Below, piece after piece: positions 52,394 to 61,712 of a stretch of DNA of 61,712 nt. The notes under the pieces are model-generated. The model saw nothing but the letters and a program-made list of their open reading frames with translations, ran no database searches and had not been told where the DNA came from. Made by a program: the position numbers and the translations under genes. Positions within the stretch are counted from its first letter, which is position 1; each line of letters begins with the position of its first letter. The DNA is from Paenarthrobacter nitroguajacolicus JCM 14115. Its GTDB lineage: Bacteria > Actinomycetota > Actinomycetes > Actinomycetales > Micrococcaceae. Where the stretch lies: contig BBFS01000016.1 in assembly GCA_001313365.1 (NCBI GenBank), forward strand, positions 1 through 61,712. Reading direction: 5' to 3'.

Positions 52394-54528
52394 ATGCGCA
52401 GCAAGCTCGCAGAACGGCTAAGTGCCCCGGGCATTCGTTTCAAGGCCCTGCCGTGGGGGGGTTCCCGTATCGCCCTGCTCTTCCTCATCACGATTGTCCT
52501 GGCAGCAATTTTCGCGCCGGTCATCGCACCGCACGATCCTCTGGAGACCTTCATTCCGGCCACCCCCGCCGGGCGCCGAGCACTTCTTCGGCACCGACCG
52601 TTTGGGCCGCGACATCTTCTCGCGTCTCCTCTTCGGCGCACAGTCATCGCTCCTGATCGGCCTCGGTGCAGTTGCGCTGGCCATCCTTGCCGGAGCGCTC
52701 CTCGGCTCCTTCGCCGCGACGTCCAGCAAGTCCGTCAACGAGATCATCATGCGGCTCATGGACATCCTCATGGCGTTCCCCCCCGGCATCGCGCTGGCTG
52801 CTGTGTTGCTGGCCGCCTTCGGTAACTCGGTCCCGACAATCATCATCGCGATCGCCATCATCTACACTCCCCCAACTGGCACGCGTGTCCGCGCCAACGT
52901 GCTGGCGCAGTACGGCGAAGACTACGTCCGTGCCGAACGCGTGATCGGTGCCGGCCGGTTCTACATCCTGGTCAAGCACATTGTCCGCAACACCGCAGCT
53001 CCCGTGCTGGTGTTCGCCACGGTCATGGTTGCCGACGCCATCATCCTCGAAGCCTCACTATCCTTCCTGGGCGCCGGTGTGCAGGACCCCGCTCCCTCGT
53101 GGGGGCAACGTCATTTCCTACGGCCGCAACCTTGTCCTGTCGGGCGGTTGGTGGGCAACCACCTTCGCCGGCGTGACCATCCTGCTCACCGTACTGTCCC
53201 TGAACATCCTGGCCGAGGGCCTCACCGACGCTATGGTGAACCCGAAGCTGCGCCGCGCGCCGGTAGTGAAGGACGACGACGGCTCCACCGCAGTTCTGGC
53301 CGTGGACACCGAGATTGCAACGTCCGTAGCCCAGCCTTCAGTGGTTGAGGAACACGAGCTCGACGGCGTCCGCGCAGCTTCCGGCGGCACCGCCACCTCT
53401 GATGTCGGCACTTCAGCCGTCCTCACCGATGTGAAGCTCGCCGCCGCAACCCGCACCTCCTGTTGGACCGCGAACTGGAACTGCTGGCAGCCATTGAAGC
53501 GAAGCGCACGGACCGCCTCCCGCAGGTCTCTCCCGGAGCCCGCAACGTCCTGGAAGTGAAGAACCTGTCCATCCGCTTCCCGGGACGCTTCGGCGACATC
53601 GCGATCGTGGACAACGTCTCCTTCACCGTCCGTGAAGGCGAAACCATGGGTCTGGTGGGCGAATCCGGTTGTGGCAAGTCCATCACCTCGCTCGCAGTCA
53701 TGGGCTTGCTGCCCAAAACGGCGCAGGTCACCGGGTCCATCATGTTCGACGGCAAGGAACTGCTGGACGCCAAGACCCAACACAGCAACCCCCAAAGCCT
53801 ACGAAGGCCTGCGCGGCGAGCAGATCGCCATGGTCTACCAGGACGCCCTGAGCTCCCTGAACCCGTCCATGAAGATCAAGGACCAGATGGAGCAGCTCAC
53901 CAAGCGTGGCGGCCGCAAGACTCCCGCCGAGCTGCTGGAAATGGTCAAGCTGGATCCCGTCCGGACCCTGGCCAGCTACCCGCACGAGCTCTCCGGCGGC
54001 CAGCGCCAACGCGTGCTGATTGCCATGGCCCTCTCCCGTTCGCCCAAGATCGTTGTTGCCGACGAGCCCACCACCGCCCTGGACGTGACAGTCCAAAAGC
54101 AGGTTGTGGATCTGCTCAACGAGCTCCGCGAACAACTCGGCTTCGCAATGGTTTTCGTCAGCCACGACCTCGCCTTGGTGGCCTCATTGGCTCACCGAAT
54201 CACGGTGATGTACGCCGGCCAGGTAGTGGAATCCGCACAGGCATCCGAGCTCCTGCAAAACCCCCCCAAGCACGAGTACACCCGCGGCCTGCTCGGTGCC
54301 GTCCTCTCCATCGAGGCCGACGCCGTCCGGCTGCATCAGATCCCCCGGCACGGTCCCGTCCCCCCCAGGACTTCGCCACGGGAGACCGCTTCGCCCCACG
54401 CTCGCAGCGTGCCGACGCCGACCCCCCACCAGAAGCTGGTCCTCACCACGGTTTCTTCGGTTGACTCCGCCAACGGCGGCGATGCCGACCACTACTGGGC
54501 GAGCCATTTGAAGGAGGACGCGAAATGA
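52394..54528 (+). CDS. siaG: Permease-ATPase fusion of the ABC transporter (DppC joined to DppD), SiaG, frameshifted
   Basis: A single protein of about 710 residues. Residues 1 to about 290 are a DppC-type permease: FFGTDRLGRDIFSRLL, MRLMDILMAFPGIAL, and the EAA loop NVLAQYGEDYVRAERVIGAG. After a linker (VVKDDDGSTAVLAVDTEIA...LLDRELELLAAIEAKRTD) the ATPase follows with Walker A GLVGESGCGKSITSLAVMG, signature YPHELSGGQRQRVLIAMAL, Walker B KIVVADEPTTALD and H-loop VFVSHDLALVAS. No stop separates the halves once the break near 53448 is repaired. Fused permease-ATPase SiaG proteins are known for the C. glutamicum sialic acid transporter. It ends with a TGA overlapping the siaI start. Confidence 0.87.
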
Positions 54529-55331
54529 GCGAATCAACCGGCGAGCCGGTCATCGAGCTCAAGGACGTCAAGGTCTACCACCACGCACGAACCGGCGGCC
54601 TCTTCCGGCCGAACATCGTCAAAGCCGTGGACGGCGTGGACTTCACTATCAGCCGCGGCGAGACCGTGGGCATCGTTGGTGAGTCCGGCTGCGGCAAGTC
54701 CACACTCGCGTCAGTGCTTGTGGGACTTCAGCCGCCGACGTCGGGCAAGGTCTTGTTCCACGGAAAGCCGGCCATCAAGCGGAACGCGGCCATGCGCAAG
54801 CAGTTTGGCCGCTCCGTCTCCGTGGTTTTCCAGGACCCGGCGACGGCGCTGAATCCGCGCATGACCATCCAGGACATCCTCACGGATCCGTTGCAGATCC
54901 ATGGCATCGGCAACGCTGCATCCCGCGCTGCCAAGGTCAAGGAACTGTTGGCGCTGGTGGGCTTGCCGCAATCGGCAGCCGAGGTGACGCCGTCGCAGGT
55001 TTCCGGTGGTCAGCGCCAGCGTGTGGCGATCGCCCGGGCCCTTGCCTTGGACCCGGACATCATCGTGGCTGACGAGCCGACGTCGGCGCTGGACGTTTCG
55101 GTCCGCGCGCAGGTCCTGAACCTGCTGTCCGACCTGAAGACGCAGCTGAACCTGGGCATGGTGTTCATCTCGCACGACATCCAGACCGTCCGCTACGTCT
55201 CTGACCGCATCTGCGTCATGTACTTCGGCAAGATCGTCGAACAAGGGTCAGCTGCGCAGGTCTTCGACAACCCGAGTAATGACTACACCAAGAAGCTGCT
55301 GGGCGCCGCGCCAAGCCTGCTTCACATCTAG
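54525..55331 (+). CDS. siaI: ABC transporter ATP-binding protein SiaI (DppF type)
   Basis: An intact 268-residue ATPase: Walker A GIVGESGCGKSTLASVLVG, Q-loop VVFQDPATALNPRM, signature PSQVSGGQRQRVAIARAL, Walker B IIVADEPTSALDVS, H-loop FISHDIQTVRYVSDR. DppF-type proteins energise peptide and nickel uptake, here sialic acid by context. The ATG overlaps the siaG TGA by one base. The end is MLLGAAPSLLHI at 55331. There is a 37-bp gap to nanA. Confidence 0.92.
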   Translation: MSESTGEPVIELKDVKVYHHARTGGLFRPNIVKAVDGVDFTISRGETVGIVGESGCGKSTLASVLVGLQPPTSGKVLFHGKPAIKRNAAMRKQFGRSVSVVFQDPATALNPRMTIQDILTDPLQIHGIGNAASRAAKVKELLALVGLPQSAAEVTPSQVSGGQRQRVAIARALALDPDIIVADEPTSALDVSVRAQVLNLLSDLKTQLNLGMVFISHDIQTVRYVSDRICVMYFGKIVEQGSAAQVFDNPSNDYTKKLLGAAPSLLHI

Positions 55332-55368
55332 TTTTTCCCTTCACAAGCTACAAACAACGGAGAATTCT

Positions 55369-56291
55369 GTGTCCACTCAGTTCCAGGGCGTCATCCCCCC
55401 CGGTCATCACCCCCCCGCCACGCAGACGGCAGCATCGACACCGCGTCGTTGAAGAACGTCACCAAACACCTGATCGACGGCGGTGTGTCCGGACTTTTCG
55501 TCCTCGGCTCCTCCGGCGAAGTCCCCTACCTGACCAACGACGAGCGTGAGCTGGTGGTCTCCACCATCGCCGACGCCAACGCCGGTGCGGTTCCGCTGAT
55601 CGTGGGCGCCAACGAACAAACCACCAACCGCGTGATCGAGGAAGCACGCAAAGTGGTTGACCTGGGTGCCGATGCGATCGTGGTCACGTCCATGTACTAC
55701 GCGATTGGCAACGCCGCGGAGACCGAAACCCACTTCCGCAGCATCCACGCCGCAATCGGGAAGCCGATTTTCGCCTACGACGTCCCCGTTCGCACGCACT
55801 TCAAACTGCCTACGGATCTCTTGGTCCGCCTCGGCCGCGACGGCGTCATTGCCGGCGTCAAGGACTCCTCCGGCGACGACGTTTCCTTCCGCCAGTTGCT
55901 CCTCGCAGCCAGGGACATCCCCAACTTTGATATCTTCACCGGTCACGAAGTTGTGGTGGACGGCGCCCTTCTGGGCGGCGCGCAGGGCGTTGTCCCGGGC
56001 CTCGGCAACGTTGATCCGGCCGGCTACCGCCGCCTCTTCGACGCCGCGCAGGCCGGCGACTGGGCTCTCGCGGCAAGGGAGCAGGACCGCTTGGCCGACG
56101 TCTTCGAGATCGTCTACACCCCCCCGAATGGCCGCGTTTCCGGTGGCGCTGCAGGTCTCGGTGCTTTCAAGACCGCGCTGCAGGTGATGGGCGTCATCGA
56201 GTCCAACACCATGAGCTCGCCGATGCTGTCTTTGAACGACTCCGAGACTGCCGCGATTCGCGAAATTCTGGAGCGGAACGGGCTGGTCTAA
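55369..56291 (+). CDS. nanA: N-acetylneuraminate lyase/dihydrodipicolinate synthase-family aldolase
   Basis: Class I aldolase that would split sialic acid into N-acetylmannosamine and pyruvate. The GTG at 55369 (VSTQFQGVIPPVITP) has ACGGAG upstream. The motif LVLGSSGEVPYLTNDERE, the Tyr of IFAYDVPVRTHFKLP, and the Schiff-base Lys in AGVKDSSGDDVSF are all present. Length is about 306 residues. C runs at 55395 and 55412 disrupt the first codons, and one near 56121 shifts by an added base. DapA or related lyases are possible, but the surrounding genes favour NanA. Confidence 0.82.
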
Positions 56292-56297
56292 GCTTCC

Positions 56298-57304
56298 ATG
56301 ACCGCTTCCATGACCCACGTGATCGGCGTTGACCTCGGTGGCACCAAAACCGCCGCCGGGGGGGTTGTTGCCCCCCCTTCCGGCGAGGTGCTGATGTCGG
56401 AGACCATCCCGACGTTGAAGCGGGCCGGTGGCGAAGCCATCCTCGACGCCACCGCAGCGCTGATCACGGGCTTGGTGGCGCGCGCTGCCGACGCCGGAAT
56501 TTCGGTTTCCGGCGTCGGCATCGGCTCCGCCGGGGTGATTGATGCTGTTGCCGGGTCGGTGGTGTCCGCGACGGATGCGATACATGGTTGGGCCGGCACT
56601 GCACTTGTTGCCGGGCTTTCGGCCCGCCTTTCCCTTCCTGCTTCGGCCGTGCGCGCCGTCAACGACGTCCACGCACATGCCTGGGTGAAGCCTGGCTGGG
56701 TGCGGCCGCCGGCTCCTCGAGTTCGCTCATGGTGGCGTTTGGAACGGGAGTTGGCGGAAGTTTTGTGCTGAACGGCGCTCCTGTTTTGGGTCACCGTTTT
56801 GTGGGCGGGCATGTGGGGCACTTCGCTTCACCTTTTGCCTACTCTGACGGTGTTCCGCTGCCGTGTGTGTGCGGTGGATCTGGACACGTGGAGGCTATCG
56901 CTTCGGGGGGGCCCGCGGTTTATGAGTCGTACCTGCGGTTTGGCGGTTCTGCCTTAGAGGCATTGGACACGCGGGGGGGCGTGTTTGGACTTGCCTCTGC
57001 TGCTGAAGCGGGCGACGGCGAAGCTGACGCCCGTTTTGGTGGTAGCCGCGCCGCCGCTTTGCGTGCCATCGAAGTTGGCGCAGCAGCAGCGGGCCAGGCC
57101 GTGGGCGGACTCATCAACATCCTCGACCCCGAAACCGTGGTGATCTCCGGTGGCTTGGCCGACGCCGGCGAACTCTGGTGGAAGCCTATGGAGTTTGCCT
57201 TGCGACAGGAACTGCTGGCTCCCTTGGTTTCCGTGCCCGTTGTTCGGGCACGCCTCGGCAACACCGCTGCCATTGTTGGCGCCGCAAAACTCGTCCTTAA
57301 GTAA
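56298..57304 (+). CDS. nanK: ROK-family kinase, probable N-acetylmannosamine kinase, frameshifted
   Basis: ATP-dependent sugar kinase that would make ManNAc-6-P. The phosphate loop is GVDLGGTKTAAG. A later GTGVGGSFVLNGAPVLG and the zinc-binding signature PCVCGGSGHVEAIASG are family features. Adenosine-binding NILDPETVVISGGLADAG is near the C-terminus. The ATG at 56298 follows 7 bp after nanA. Breaks occur at 56358-56372, 56690 (ALGEAW), 56905 and 56975. The TAA is at 57302-57304. About 320 residues. ROK kinases vary in substrate; the cluster suggests ManNAc. Confidence 0.87.
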
Positions 57305-57314
57305 GGGAGAAATC

Positions 57315-58001
57315 ATGATTCTCACCCCCCGATGGCCTCGAAGCACTCCGCTCCCAGTTGATCGTCTCTTGCCAGGCCTATCCGGGAGAGCCCATGCGCG
57401 ATCCCCGGACCACAGCGCAGGTGGCCGCGTCAGCGTCATCGGCGGGGGGGCTGCGGCCATCCGCGTCCAAGGGTTGGCCGACGTGCAGTTCACGCGAACC
57501 GCCGTCGAGGTCCCGGTCATTGGCCTCTGGAAAGACGGGCACGAGGCGTCTTCATCACACCAACTTCGCCATGCCCTGGCCGTTGCGAATGCGGGAGCGC
57601 ATGTTGTGGCGATTGATGGAACCCGGCGGGAGCGGCCGGACGGCCTGTCGCTGTCTGAAACTGTGGCCGGAATTCACGCCGAATCACACGCTTTGGTCAT
57701 GGCAGATTGTGGCTCGTTCGACGACGCGGTTGCCGCCGTCGAGGCTGGGGCAGACCTGATCGGCACTACTTTGTCCGGCTACACCGGCGAGCGCCCGAAG
57801 ACGGAGGGCCCGGACCTGGCGCTGCTTTCACTCATCGCGTCGGCGGACCTTGGCAAGCCACTCATCGCCGAGGGCCGGATCCACACCCCGGCCCAGGCAC
57901 GACAGGCCCTCGACGCCGGAGCGTTCGCCGTGGTTGTTGGCACCGCGATCACGCACCCGGCGACCATCACGGGCTGGTTCAAGGGCGCGATGCAGGCGTA
58001 G
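57315..58001 (+). CDS. nanE: N-acetylmannosamine-6-phosphate 2-epimerase, frameshifted
   Basis: NanE converts ManNAc-6-P to GlcNAc-6-P, joining the amino-sugar pathway. The (beta/alpha)8 barrel shows LIVSCQAYPGEPMRDP, AAIRVQGLADV, PVIGLWKDG, AHVVAIDGT, LSETVAGIHAESHALVMADC, GTTLSGYTG and the C-terminal IAEGRIHTPAQARQALDAGA with VVVGTAITHP. The ATG at 57315 has AGGGAG upstream, 10 bp after nanK. G runs at 57330, 57445 and about 57550 break the frame. About 228 residues. Genes for GlcNAc-6-P deacetylase and deaminase are not in this window. Confidence 0.92.
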   Translation: MILTPRWPRSTPLPVDRLLPGLSGRAHARSPDHSAGGRVSVIGGGAAAIRVQGLADVQFTRTAVEVPVIGLWKDGHEASSSHQLRHALAVANAGAHVVAIDGTRRERPDGLSLSETVAGIHAESHALVMADCGSFDDAVAAVEAGADLIGTTLSGYTGERPKTEGPDLALLSLIASADLGKPLIAEGRIHTPAQARQALDAGAFAVVVGTAITHPATITGWFKGAMQA

Positions 58002-58008
58002 ATCCTGC

Positions 58009-58148
58009 GTTGCGAGGCCTACTCTGCACCCCAAAACCCACCCAAAGCGCGCAAAGCGGGCCTCACAACGAACGGGGGGGGCGCGTTGCGGGGGGGCCTA
58101 CTCTGCACCCTTAAACCCACCCAAAGCGCGCAAAGCGGGCCTCACAAC
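58009..58148. repeat. Two tandem copies of the palindromic repeat family (copies 2 and 3)
   Basis: Copy 2 (58009-58069) and copy 3 (58085-58148) both read GTTGCGAGGCCTACTCTGC or close to it and end AAAGCGGGCCTCACAAC. They share the core CCACCCAAAGCGCGCAAAGC. Each can fold back through GTTG(C)GAGGCC/GGGCCTCACAAC. The copies lie between nanE and the disulfide oxidoreductase gene. Copy 1 is at 51336. Confidence 0.8.
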
Positions 58149-58176
58149 GCATACCAACCCGGCGTAGGCTTTCCCC

Positions 58177-59645
58177 ATGACTGCCGAGAGCTCCCGGGAA
58201 TTCGACGTAATCGTTATCGGCGCGGGCGCGTAGGGGGGGAAAACGTGGCGGACCGGGTGGTTCGCGGCGGCCTGACGGCGGTGATCATCGAAAGCGAATT
58301 GGTGGGCGGTGAGTGCTCATACTGGGCATGCATCCCGTCCAAGGCGCTCCTCCGTCCGGGGGAGTGTGCTCCACGCCGCCCAAGTGGTGCCGGGCGCAAA
58401 GGAGGCAATCACTGGAACCATTGATGCCGAGGCCGCGCTGAAGCATCGGGATTGGTTCACCAATAACTGGCAGGACGGCAGCCAGGTCGAATGGCTGGAC
58501 AGCGCCGGCATTGAGTTAATTCGTGGACGCGGCCGTATCACAGGCCCCCGCGAGGTCCAGGTGGATGGCTCGATGGCAACAGCTACGCGCTGAAGGCCCA
58601 CCATGCTGTGGTGATCGCGACGGTTCAACCCCTACCGTCCCGGACATTGATGGCTTGAAGGACGTTCCGTTCTGGACCACCCGCGGCGCCACGGCAGCCA
58701 AGGAAGTTCCCAAGCGTTTGGTGGTGCTCGGCGGCGGCGTGGCGGGCGTGGAAATGGCGCAGGCATTCGCCCGGCTCGGCTCGGCTGTCACGCTGATCGC
58801 CCGGGGCCGCCTGCTGAGCAGCTACCCGGAGGAAGCCGCGAACCTGGTCTCAGCCGGGCTTCGTGCCGATGGAGTAACTGTTCATCTTCACACCGATGTG
58901 GACAAAACTGAGAAGAACGACGACGGCTCGGTGACAGTCACGTTCGACGGCAAAACCACCACCGCCGACCAACTACTGGTCGCCTCCGGACGGCACCCCC
59001 CCGCTTTGGCCAATCTGGGCTTGGAAAATGTGGGCGTTGAAGCACAGGACGGTAAGCCCCCCCTGCGACTCACAACCGAAGCCAGCGGCCTGGTGGAAGG
59101 CCCCCCCGCAAGTGATGGCACCAGCGGACTATGGCTCTACGCTGCCGGCGACGCGGCCGGCAAGGTCCTCCTGACGCACCAGGGTAAATACGAGGCCCGT
59201 GCCACCGGTGACGCGATCGTCGCCCGGGCCAACGACAAGCTCAAAGGAACGCCGCAGCCTTGGAGCCCTTGGGCCCAAACCGCCAATCAGCATGCAGTCC
59301 CCAGTGTCGTCTTCACCGATCCTGAGGTTGCTCCGTGGGCCCGAGCCTGGAGCAGGCATTGTTGCAGGGCAAGAACGTCACCGGTGTGGAACTGCCCATA
59401 GATGTGTCCGGCTCCCAGTTGCACTCCCCCCCGACTACAAAGGCTGGGCGCAAATAGTGGTGGATGAGGACCGGAAGGTGATCCTCGGCGCTACCTTTGT
59501 GGGCCCGGGCGTCGCCGAGCTCCTCCACTCTGCAACCGTTGCGATCGTGGGCGAAGTCCCGCTGGACCGTCTCTGGCATGCAGTTCCGTCGTACCCCACC
59601 ATCAGCGAAGTCTGGCTAAGGCTTCTGGAAAAGTACGGCCTCTAA
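58177..59645 (+). CDS. Pyridine nucleotide-disulfide oxidoreductase (dihydrolipoamide/mercuric-type reductase), frameshifted
   Basis: FAD-dependent class I disulfide reductase of about 480 residues. The FAD loop is VIVIGAGAVGENVAD. The redox pair is in GGECSYWACIPSKALLRP, with four residues between the cysteines as in lipoamide dehydrogenase. The NAD loop is LVVLGGGVAGVEMAQAFARLG, the GD motif WLYAAGDAAG, and the C-terminal HSATVAIVGEVPLDRLWHAVPSYPTISE carries the His-Glu active-site dyad. The ATG is at 58177; the TAA at 59643-59645. Breaks are at 58231, 58360, 58574, 58618, 58995, 59060, 59103, 59330 and 59425. Its specific disulfide substrate is unknown. Confidence 0.88.
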
Positions 59646-59657
59646 AACCCTTATTTG

Positions 59658-59673
59658 AACTGACTGGTCAGTT
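59658..59673. promoter_or_regulatory. TetR-type operator AACTGAC-TG-GTCAGTT
   Basis: A perfect 7-bp inverted repeat around TG lies 45 bp upstream of the ATPase-like gene. ACTGACTGGTCAGT-type palindromes are common TetR-family targets. The regulator is not in this window and may lie beyond the right edge. Confidence 0.6.
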
Positions 59674-59717
59674 TAGTTAGACTTTCAGCAGACACCATTT
59701 CTGCGAAAGGCTTCATT

Positions 59718-60524
59718 GTGCTGTCCGTACAGCAACTCCAGATCAACGGCCGCCGGGACGATCTCCTCCCGCAACGTCACTGCAAGTCCGCCGCGGTGAA
59801 CTCCTGCTCGTGGCCGGAGAGGGCCAGGACCAGCGGACCGCTTTGGCGTTGGCTCTGAGCGGCCGCATGAAGCCAAGCGACGGCATCTTGAACTGGGACA
59901 ACACCACCAAGACCAAGAAAATCCGCCTCGCCAGCGCCTTGGTGGACTCCCCCGGCGTCAACGAACCCGAGCAGCACCTGAGTGTCCGCGATCTGGTCAC
60001 CGAAGACCTCTCCCTGATCCCCCCGCCGTTACCGTGGCGCCCTACTGAGCAAGCATGGCTGAAGGTCAACAGCTTCGAGGACATCGCCGGACTCTGGACA
60101 GAACAAATTCCGGCCACCCGCCGACTTGAACTCCTCACCGCGCTTGCTTGGCAGATCCGGCCACCGACCTCCTTGTTGTCGACTCCCCCGGATCGCCACA
60201 GTGCTGATTCCGCGTCGTGGTTACCGCGACTTCAGGCATTGGCGTCCGACGCCGGGCGGCCACTTGCCGTCGTCGCCGTCGTGGGTTCCCTCCCGGACAA
60301 CTGGACCGGCCCCGCGGCGGTGATTGGAAACTCCGTCACGCATCCCCCCTGAACCGGAAGCGAAACCCGCCCCGGCCAAAGAAAAGACAACCCAAACCGG
60401 GCCCGCCCAGCCCAAGCCAGCAGCCGCCGTCGAGCCCAAAGCCAAGCACGCGGCCGAACCGGCATCTGAAACATCCGCAGCTGCCCAACCTGAATCCGTA
60501 AACCTTCAAAGGACTGCAAAGTGA
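59718..60524 (+). CDS. ABC-ATPase-like protein with a degenerate P-loop, frameshifted
   Basis: About 270 residues from the GTG at 59718 (VLSVQQLQINGRRDDLLPQ). The segment LLVAGEGQDQRTALALALSGRM has the place of Walker A but reads GEGQDQRT, so the invariant Lys is replaced by Arg. Walker B-like TDLLVVDSPDRHS follows. No LSGGQ signature is obvious. The C-terminus is a long Pro/Ala/Glu/Lys-rich tail (PAPAKEKTTQTGPAQPKP). It precedes a YhgE/Pip protein, a pairing I know from Actinobacteria. The TGA at 60522 overlaps the next GTG. Breaks are at about 59785, 60165 and 60345. Confidence 0.7.
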
Positions 60525-61712
60525 CTGTTCTGCGGCTCGCCCGCTCCGAACTCAAGCGCATGACCGGCGGGCTCCTGCCCAAGCTGACCATCCTCGCCCT
60601 GACCATGGTCCCGTTGCTCTACGGCGCCGTGTACCTTTACGCGAACTGGGACCCGTACGGCAACCTGAACCAGATCGACGCCGCCTTGGTAGTGGAAGAC
60701 ACGGGAGCAACGTCGTCGGACGGTACCGAACTGCAGGCGGGCAAGAAGGTGGCAGACAGCCTGGTTGAGGGACACGTCTTCAACTGGAAGCAGGTGTCCA
60801 GCGCCGAGGACGCCGATGCCGGTGTTCGTACGGGTGAGTATGCCTTCGCGCTGCGCATCCCCCCCAAGGATTTCTCCGCCAACCTGGTCTCCCCCCCCGG
60901 CAGTTTCGACGCCGCCAACCAGGCCATGCTGCACGTCACCACCAACGACGCCAACAACTACCTCCTGAGCACCATCGTGGACAAGCTCACAACAGCCGTC
61001 CACTCCACAGTGGCCAAGGAAGTGGGCGAGGAAACCGCCAACCAGCTCCTCACCGGCTTCGGCACCATCCATGCGTCCATCGTGAAGGCTGCTGACGGCG
61101 CCTCGGAGTTGGCCACGGGCGTTGGCAAACTCAGTGACGGTGCCGCAACCCTGCACGACGGCACCACTCAGTTAGTGACCGGCGCCGACCAACTCGTGGC
61201 CGGCCAGACCCAATTGCGGGATGCGCGGTACAACTGAACACCGGTGCCGGCCAGCTGAGTTCGGGACTGACCGAGCTCAAGGATAAAACCGCTACCCTTC
61301 CTGGTGATTCGCAGAAACTCGCCGACGGCGCAGCGCAAGTAGCCGCCGGAAACGCCGAGCTGAACGCCAAAGTCCAGGACGTCGTCGGACAGCTCGAAGC
61401 GGCAGACAAGGGCCTCCGCAACCGCGTGGTGGAATCCAACGCACGACTGGTGACTGCCGGTGTCCTGACACAGGAGCAGGCCGAGAAGGTCCTGGCGGAC
61501 TTTGACGCCGCCGCAGCATCGAGCCCGGTGACGGACGCGAAGACCAAGATCACTGGTGATGCGGCCAAGATCCAGCAGCTATCGGACGGTTCAGCTGCCG
61601 TGAGCGCCGGGGGGGCATCCAAGCTCGCCGCCGCGACACCAGCCCTGACCGACGCGATCTCGAAGGCTGCCGACGGCGCCGGGCAACTGAGCACGGGCGC
61701 CTCAACGTTGGC
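60521..61712 (+). CDS. YhgE/Pip-domain membrane protein, N-terminal part, cut by the window edge
   Basis: The GTG at 60521 (VTVLRLARSELKRMTGG) is coupled to the gene before. An N-terminal membrane segment (LTILALTMVPLLYGAVYLYA) is followed by a large outside domain with repeated ATGVGKLSDGAATLHDGTTQL-like heptads (Gly-Ala-x-x-Leu), typical of YhgE and of the related MmpL-associated and export proteins, forming long helices. The expected C-terminal membrane segments lie beyond 61712. A break near 61226 separates ATTQLVTGADQL... from the rest. Possibly an export component; the paired ATPase-like gene and the TetR-type box upstream suggest regulation by an unknown effector. Confidence 0.8.

Noticed and set aside
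52948..53795. Splitting siaG into separate permease and ATPase genes
   Set aside because: After correcting the break near 53448 the frame continues through the linker; no stop and no ribosome-binding site separates the domains.

Overview
The window is high-GC actinobacterial chromosome, most likely from the Micrococcaceae (Arthrobacter/Paenarthrobacter-like). I base this on the gene content: a carD-ispD-ispF-cysS-rlmB block, SenX3/RegX3 with PhoU, a proteasome activator ending in GQYL, GTP-dependent PEP carboxykinase, DUF2516, and a sialic-acid cluster laid out like that of Corynebacterium. I see no prophage, insertion sequence or CRISPR array. Nearly every gene is accessory-free, ordinary chromosomal content, but the sequence itself is damaged: G and C runs are lengthened to 6-8 bases (often by three, adding a Pro or Gly codon; otherwise causing frameshifts), and short GG/CC/GGG/CCC runs sometimes lose a base. 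Most genes are therefore broken into several reading frames. I annotate each as one gene spanning the pieces and regard the breaks as sequencing or assembly error. Layout. 1-620: gene-free DNA with tandem repeats. 622-5445 (minus): rlmB, cysS, a lipoprotein, ispF, ispD, carD. 5730-9446: a lipoprotein, then senX3-regX3 (minus) divergent from phoU (plus), with an 11-bp-phased PHO-box-like repeat between them. 9446-12700: gpmA, a methyltransferase, DUF2516 and a cystathionine gamma-synthase-like enzyme. 12774-16293: tmk, holB and a secreted tripeptidyl-aminopeptidase-like hydrolase. 16290-25227 (mostly minus): phosphonatase-like hydrolase, tRNA-Thr, small unknowns, aldo/keto reductase, bpa, ybdD-cstA, PadR regulator, quinone oxidoreductase. 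25332-31189 (plus): tRNA-Ser, a VOC protein, and a very large secreted nuclease/5'-nucleotidase. 31278-35056 (minus): cycA behind a tandem glycine riboswitch, and an FAD/NAD(P)-binding protein. 35111-41315: an S9 peptidase, tRNA-Ser, an MFS exporter, and recQ with a phosphoribosyltransferase-like tail. 41441-46071 (plus): manB, three overlapping paralogous unknown genes, nsrR, an NsrR-type operator and hmp. 46192-48032: pckG. 48320: tRNA-Arg. 48616-58001: a sialic-acid catabolic cluster (nanR divergent from siaE-siaF-siaG-siaI-nanA-nanK-nanE), whose dipeptide-type ABC transporter includes a permease-ATPase fusion. 58177-61712: a disulfide oxidoreductase, then a TetR-type operator ahead of an ABC-ATPase-like gene with a degenerate P-loop and a YhgE/Pip-type membrane protein that runs off the window. 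How the parts work together: phosphate sensing (SenX3/RegX3/PhoU), nitric-oxide detoxification (NsrR/Hmp), glycine/D-amino-acid uptake under a riboswitch, pyruvate/peptide uptake (CstA/YbdD), scavenging of nucleic acids (secreted nuclease/nucleotidase) and sialic acid use. PEP carboxykinase lies next to the sialic-acid regulator, and its upstream region carries a box resembling those near nanR, which hints at shared control. The most interesting leads are the three-paralog coupled cluster after manB, the sia/nan operon and its boxes, the phased PHO box, the riboswitch, and several families of intergenic palindromic or tandem repeats.
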